A stretch of DNA of 6,129 bases from Acidobacteriota bacterium (GTDB lineage Bacteria > Acidobacteriota > Vicinamibacteria > Vicinamibacterales > UBA8438), in the NCBI GenBank assembly GCA_003533545.1, contig DQEK01000166.1:1-6129 (forward strand). The letters are read 5' to 3'. The position numbers and the translations under genes were made by a program. Shown here in pieces: positions 4,664-6,129 of this stretch. Under the pieces are notes generated by a model. That model was not told the DNA's origin and did not search any database. It saw only the letters and a program-made list of their open reading frames with translations. The first letter of the stretch is position 1; every line of letters starts with the position of its first letter.

Positions 4664-6129
4664 TCAGTACCCTTTCGCGGTGCCGGCTCCGCGCCGGTCG
4701 GCATAGCCGGCCAGGAAACCCTCCGGCGTCTTTCTGATCCCAGTCGCCATGCCGATGCTCTGACGCTCGTTCAGTTTGTAGCCCATGCGCTCGAGTTCTG
4801 CTTTCGTTTCGGCCGAGATCGCGAATGGTTCGTGATCGATTCGGTCGGGGAACCACTGGTGGTGGATACGGGGCGCGTCGATAGCTTGCTGAAGGTCCAT
4901 GTCCCAGACCGTGGCGTTGAGGTAGATTTGCAACACGGTTGTAATAATCGTCGGGCCACCGGGGCTCCCCATCGTCATATGGAAGTCACCGAACCGGCGT
5001 ACGATAGTCGGGGTCATGGACGAAAGCGGCCGTTTTCCTGGTTGCACCGAGTTCGCCGCAGCGCCGAGCATGCCGTACTGATTGGGAATACCCGGTCGGG
5101 CCGAGAAGTTGTCCATCTCGTTGTTCCAGAGGAACCCGGCTCCCGTCGCGACGGCAGCGAGCCCGTAGCTACTATTCAAGGTCGTCGTGATAGCGGCGAC
5201 ATTCCCCCATTTATCAGCCACCGTGAAGTGCGTCGTTTCGTTCGATTCGATCGGTCCGTGTGACACACCAGTGCTTTTGCCCGCCATGCCGTCCTGGGGC
5301 AGGAGACGTCTTCGTTGTTCCATGTAATCGCGTGAGAGCAAGCGGGTCGCCGGCACGTCGAAAAACTCCGGGTCGCCAAGCCAGTAGTTCCGGTCGGCGA
5401 ACGCTAGCCGCTGCGCCTCGGTGACCATTGCGATCGCCTTCGCTGAGTGATACCCAAAACGTTTGAGAACCGGCATATTGAGCAGGCCAAGCGTTTGGGC
5501 GATGGCCATGCCGCCGGAGCTAGGGACGGGGTGCGTGACAAACTGGTATTCGGCATGCTCGAAGATGAGTGGCTCCCGCCACTTCGCCTTGTAGGTTCCG
5601 AGGTCGTCGTGGGTGATGAGTCCGCCGTTTGTCTGCATGTCCGCCACCATCAGGTCGGCGACTCTGCCCGCGTAGAATCCATTGCGTCCTTCGCGGGCCA
5701 CCGCTTCGAGCGTTGCGCCGAGATCAGGTTGTTTCAGCACGTCACCCATCGCGGGGCCGTCGCCTTCGAGCCCGAATGCTTTGACCGACGAGATAAACGT
5801 GCGGAGTCGCTCGTTACGCCGTAGGCTCCTGGCCAGGGCGTAGGACACCGGAAAACCGTCCAGGGCTAGCGTGATGGCGGGTCTTAGCACCTCGGTGCGG
5901 GTGAGCGTGCCGTACCGATCAACGAGCTGGAGCATTCCGTCGACGCTTCCCGGAACGCCAACGCCCTTGTGCGTGCGGGTGCTCCGTCCGGGTACCATCT
6001 GGCCGTCACCATCGACGAACATATCTTCGGTGGCGGCTGCCGGCGCCTCCTCACGGAAGTCCAACGCGAAGGTCTCGCCGTTGGCGGTCAACCCGACCAT
6101 GAAGCCGCCGCCGCCGAGATTGCCTGCCG
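4664..6129 (-). CDS. ggt: Gamma-glutamyltransferase (5' end outside the window)
   Basis: Gamma-glutamyltranspeptidase hydrolyses glutathione and other gamma-glutamyl compounds or transfers the gamma-glutamyl group, normally in the periplasm after autocleavage into two subunits. The reading frame runs off the right edge; 487 residues are visible, beginning AGNLGGGGFMVGL, so roughly 90 N-terminal residues including any signal peptide are missing compared with the ~580-residue E. coli enzyme. Numbering from the Met at 6100: DFREEAP (14-20) holds the substrate-carboxylate Arg; PSSGG is at 193-197; ESNETTHFTVAD (285-296) holds the autoprocessing/nucleophile Thr289 (codon 5236-5234); LNSSYG is at 308-313; NNEMDNFSARPG (326-337) and KRPLSSMTPT (356-365) are the substrate-binding loops; GSPGG (378-382) is the oxyanion-hole region. 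All key residues are present and the C-terminus ends KGY at the usual length. It is upstream of the PQQ dehydrogenase-like gene by 57 bases on the same strand. Confidence 0.95.
   Translation of the reverse strand, partial: AGNLGGGGFMVGLTANGETFALDFREEAPAAATEDMFVDGDGQMVPGRSTRTHKGVGVPGSVDGMLQLVDRYGTLTRTEVLRPAITLALDGFPVSYALARSLRRNERLRTFISSVKAFGLEGDGPAMGDVLKQPDLGATLEAVAREGRNGFYAGRVADLMVADMQTNGGLITHDDLGTYKAKWREPLIFEHAEYQFVTHPVPSSGGMAIAQTLGLLNMPVLKRFGYHSAKAIAMVTEAQRLAFADRNYWLGDPEFFDVPATRLLSRDYMEQRRRLLPQDGMAGKSTGVSHGPIESNETTHFTVADKWGNVAAITTTLNSSYGLAAVATGAGFLWNNEMDNFSARPGIPNQYGMLGAAANSVQPGKRPLSSMTPTIVRRFGDFHMTMGSPGGPTIITTVLQIYLNATVWDMDLQQAIDAPRIHHQWFPDRIDHEPFAISAETKAELERMGYKLNERQSIGMATGIRKTPEGFLAGYADRRGAGTAKGY

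Noticed and set aside
4316..5263. 315-residue plus-strand open frame
   Set aside because: It lies antisense across the 3' half of the gamma-glutamyltransferase gene and the 5' end of the dehydrogenase gene, both certain from motifs. Its translation is Arg-rich with no recognisable domain, typical of a high-GC shadow.

Overview
The window is about 60% GC by eye and holds five protein genes, four on the minus strand and one on the plus strand. Several gene types suggest a free-living Gram-negative bacterium, perhaps Acidobacteriota of the Vicinamibacteria type or a similar uncultured lineage. These are exported proteins with classic signal peptides, a periplasmic PQQ-type beta-propeller dehydrogenase, a gamma-glutamyltransferase, a secreted Esterase-D-like hydrolase, and an uncharacterised 'PDLQGVWDF' secreted protein. 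The taxonomic assignment is an inference from gene content, not something the sequence proves.

Layout from left to right: a strong inverted repeat (66-101) sits just past the end of the first minus-strand pair and probably terminates it. That pair reads right to left: a secreted alpha/beta-hydrolase esterase (2221 to 1190), then, after 70 bases, a secreted protein of unknown function (1119 to 136). A 192-base divergent intergenic region (2222-2413) separates the esterase from the only plus-strand gene (2414-2761). A second minus-strand pair follows: gamma-glutamyltransferase (enters from beyond 6129, ends at 4664), then after 57 bases a PQQ-dependent dehydrogenase-like protein (4606 to 2786). 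The dehydrogenase converges on the plus-strand gene with only 24 bases between the stops.

The main discovery is the plus-strand gene. An ordinary ORF caller sees only an 83-residue fragment starting at a GTG at 2510. Read upstream through one in-frame TGA (2459-2461), the same frame gives a complete 115-residue ArsC/thioredoxin-fold protein. Its Shine-Dalgarno sequence lies at 2404-2410, and its redox motif is U16-T17-S18-C19, so the TGA occupies the position of the first cysteine of a CxxC motif. Immediately 3' of the TGA is a hairpin (2477-2496) that fits the bacterial SECIS rules: a G at the first loop base and 23 bases between UGA and loop. An outer 7-bp helix encloses it and takes in the first two bases of the UGA. 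The gene therefore most likely encodes a selenocysteine-containing ArsC-family redox protein, and the host should carry selA, selB, selC and selD elsewhere.

No single pathway joins the five genes. Four of the products are probably exported and act on periplasmic or extracellular substrates (ester hydrolysis, alcohol or sugar oxidation, glutathione or gamma-glutamyl peptide breakdown). The selenoprotein has no signal peptide and is presumably a cytoplasmic thiol/selenol oxidoreductase. No mobile elements, CRISPR arrays, tRNA or rRNA genes were seen.
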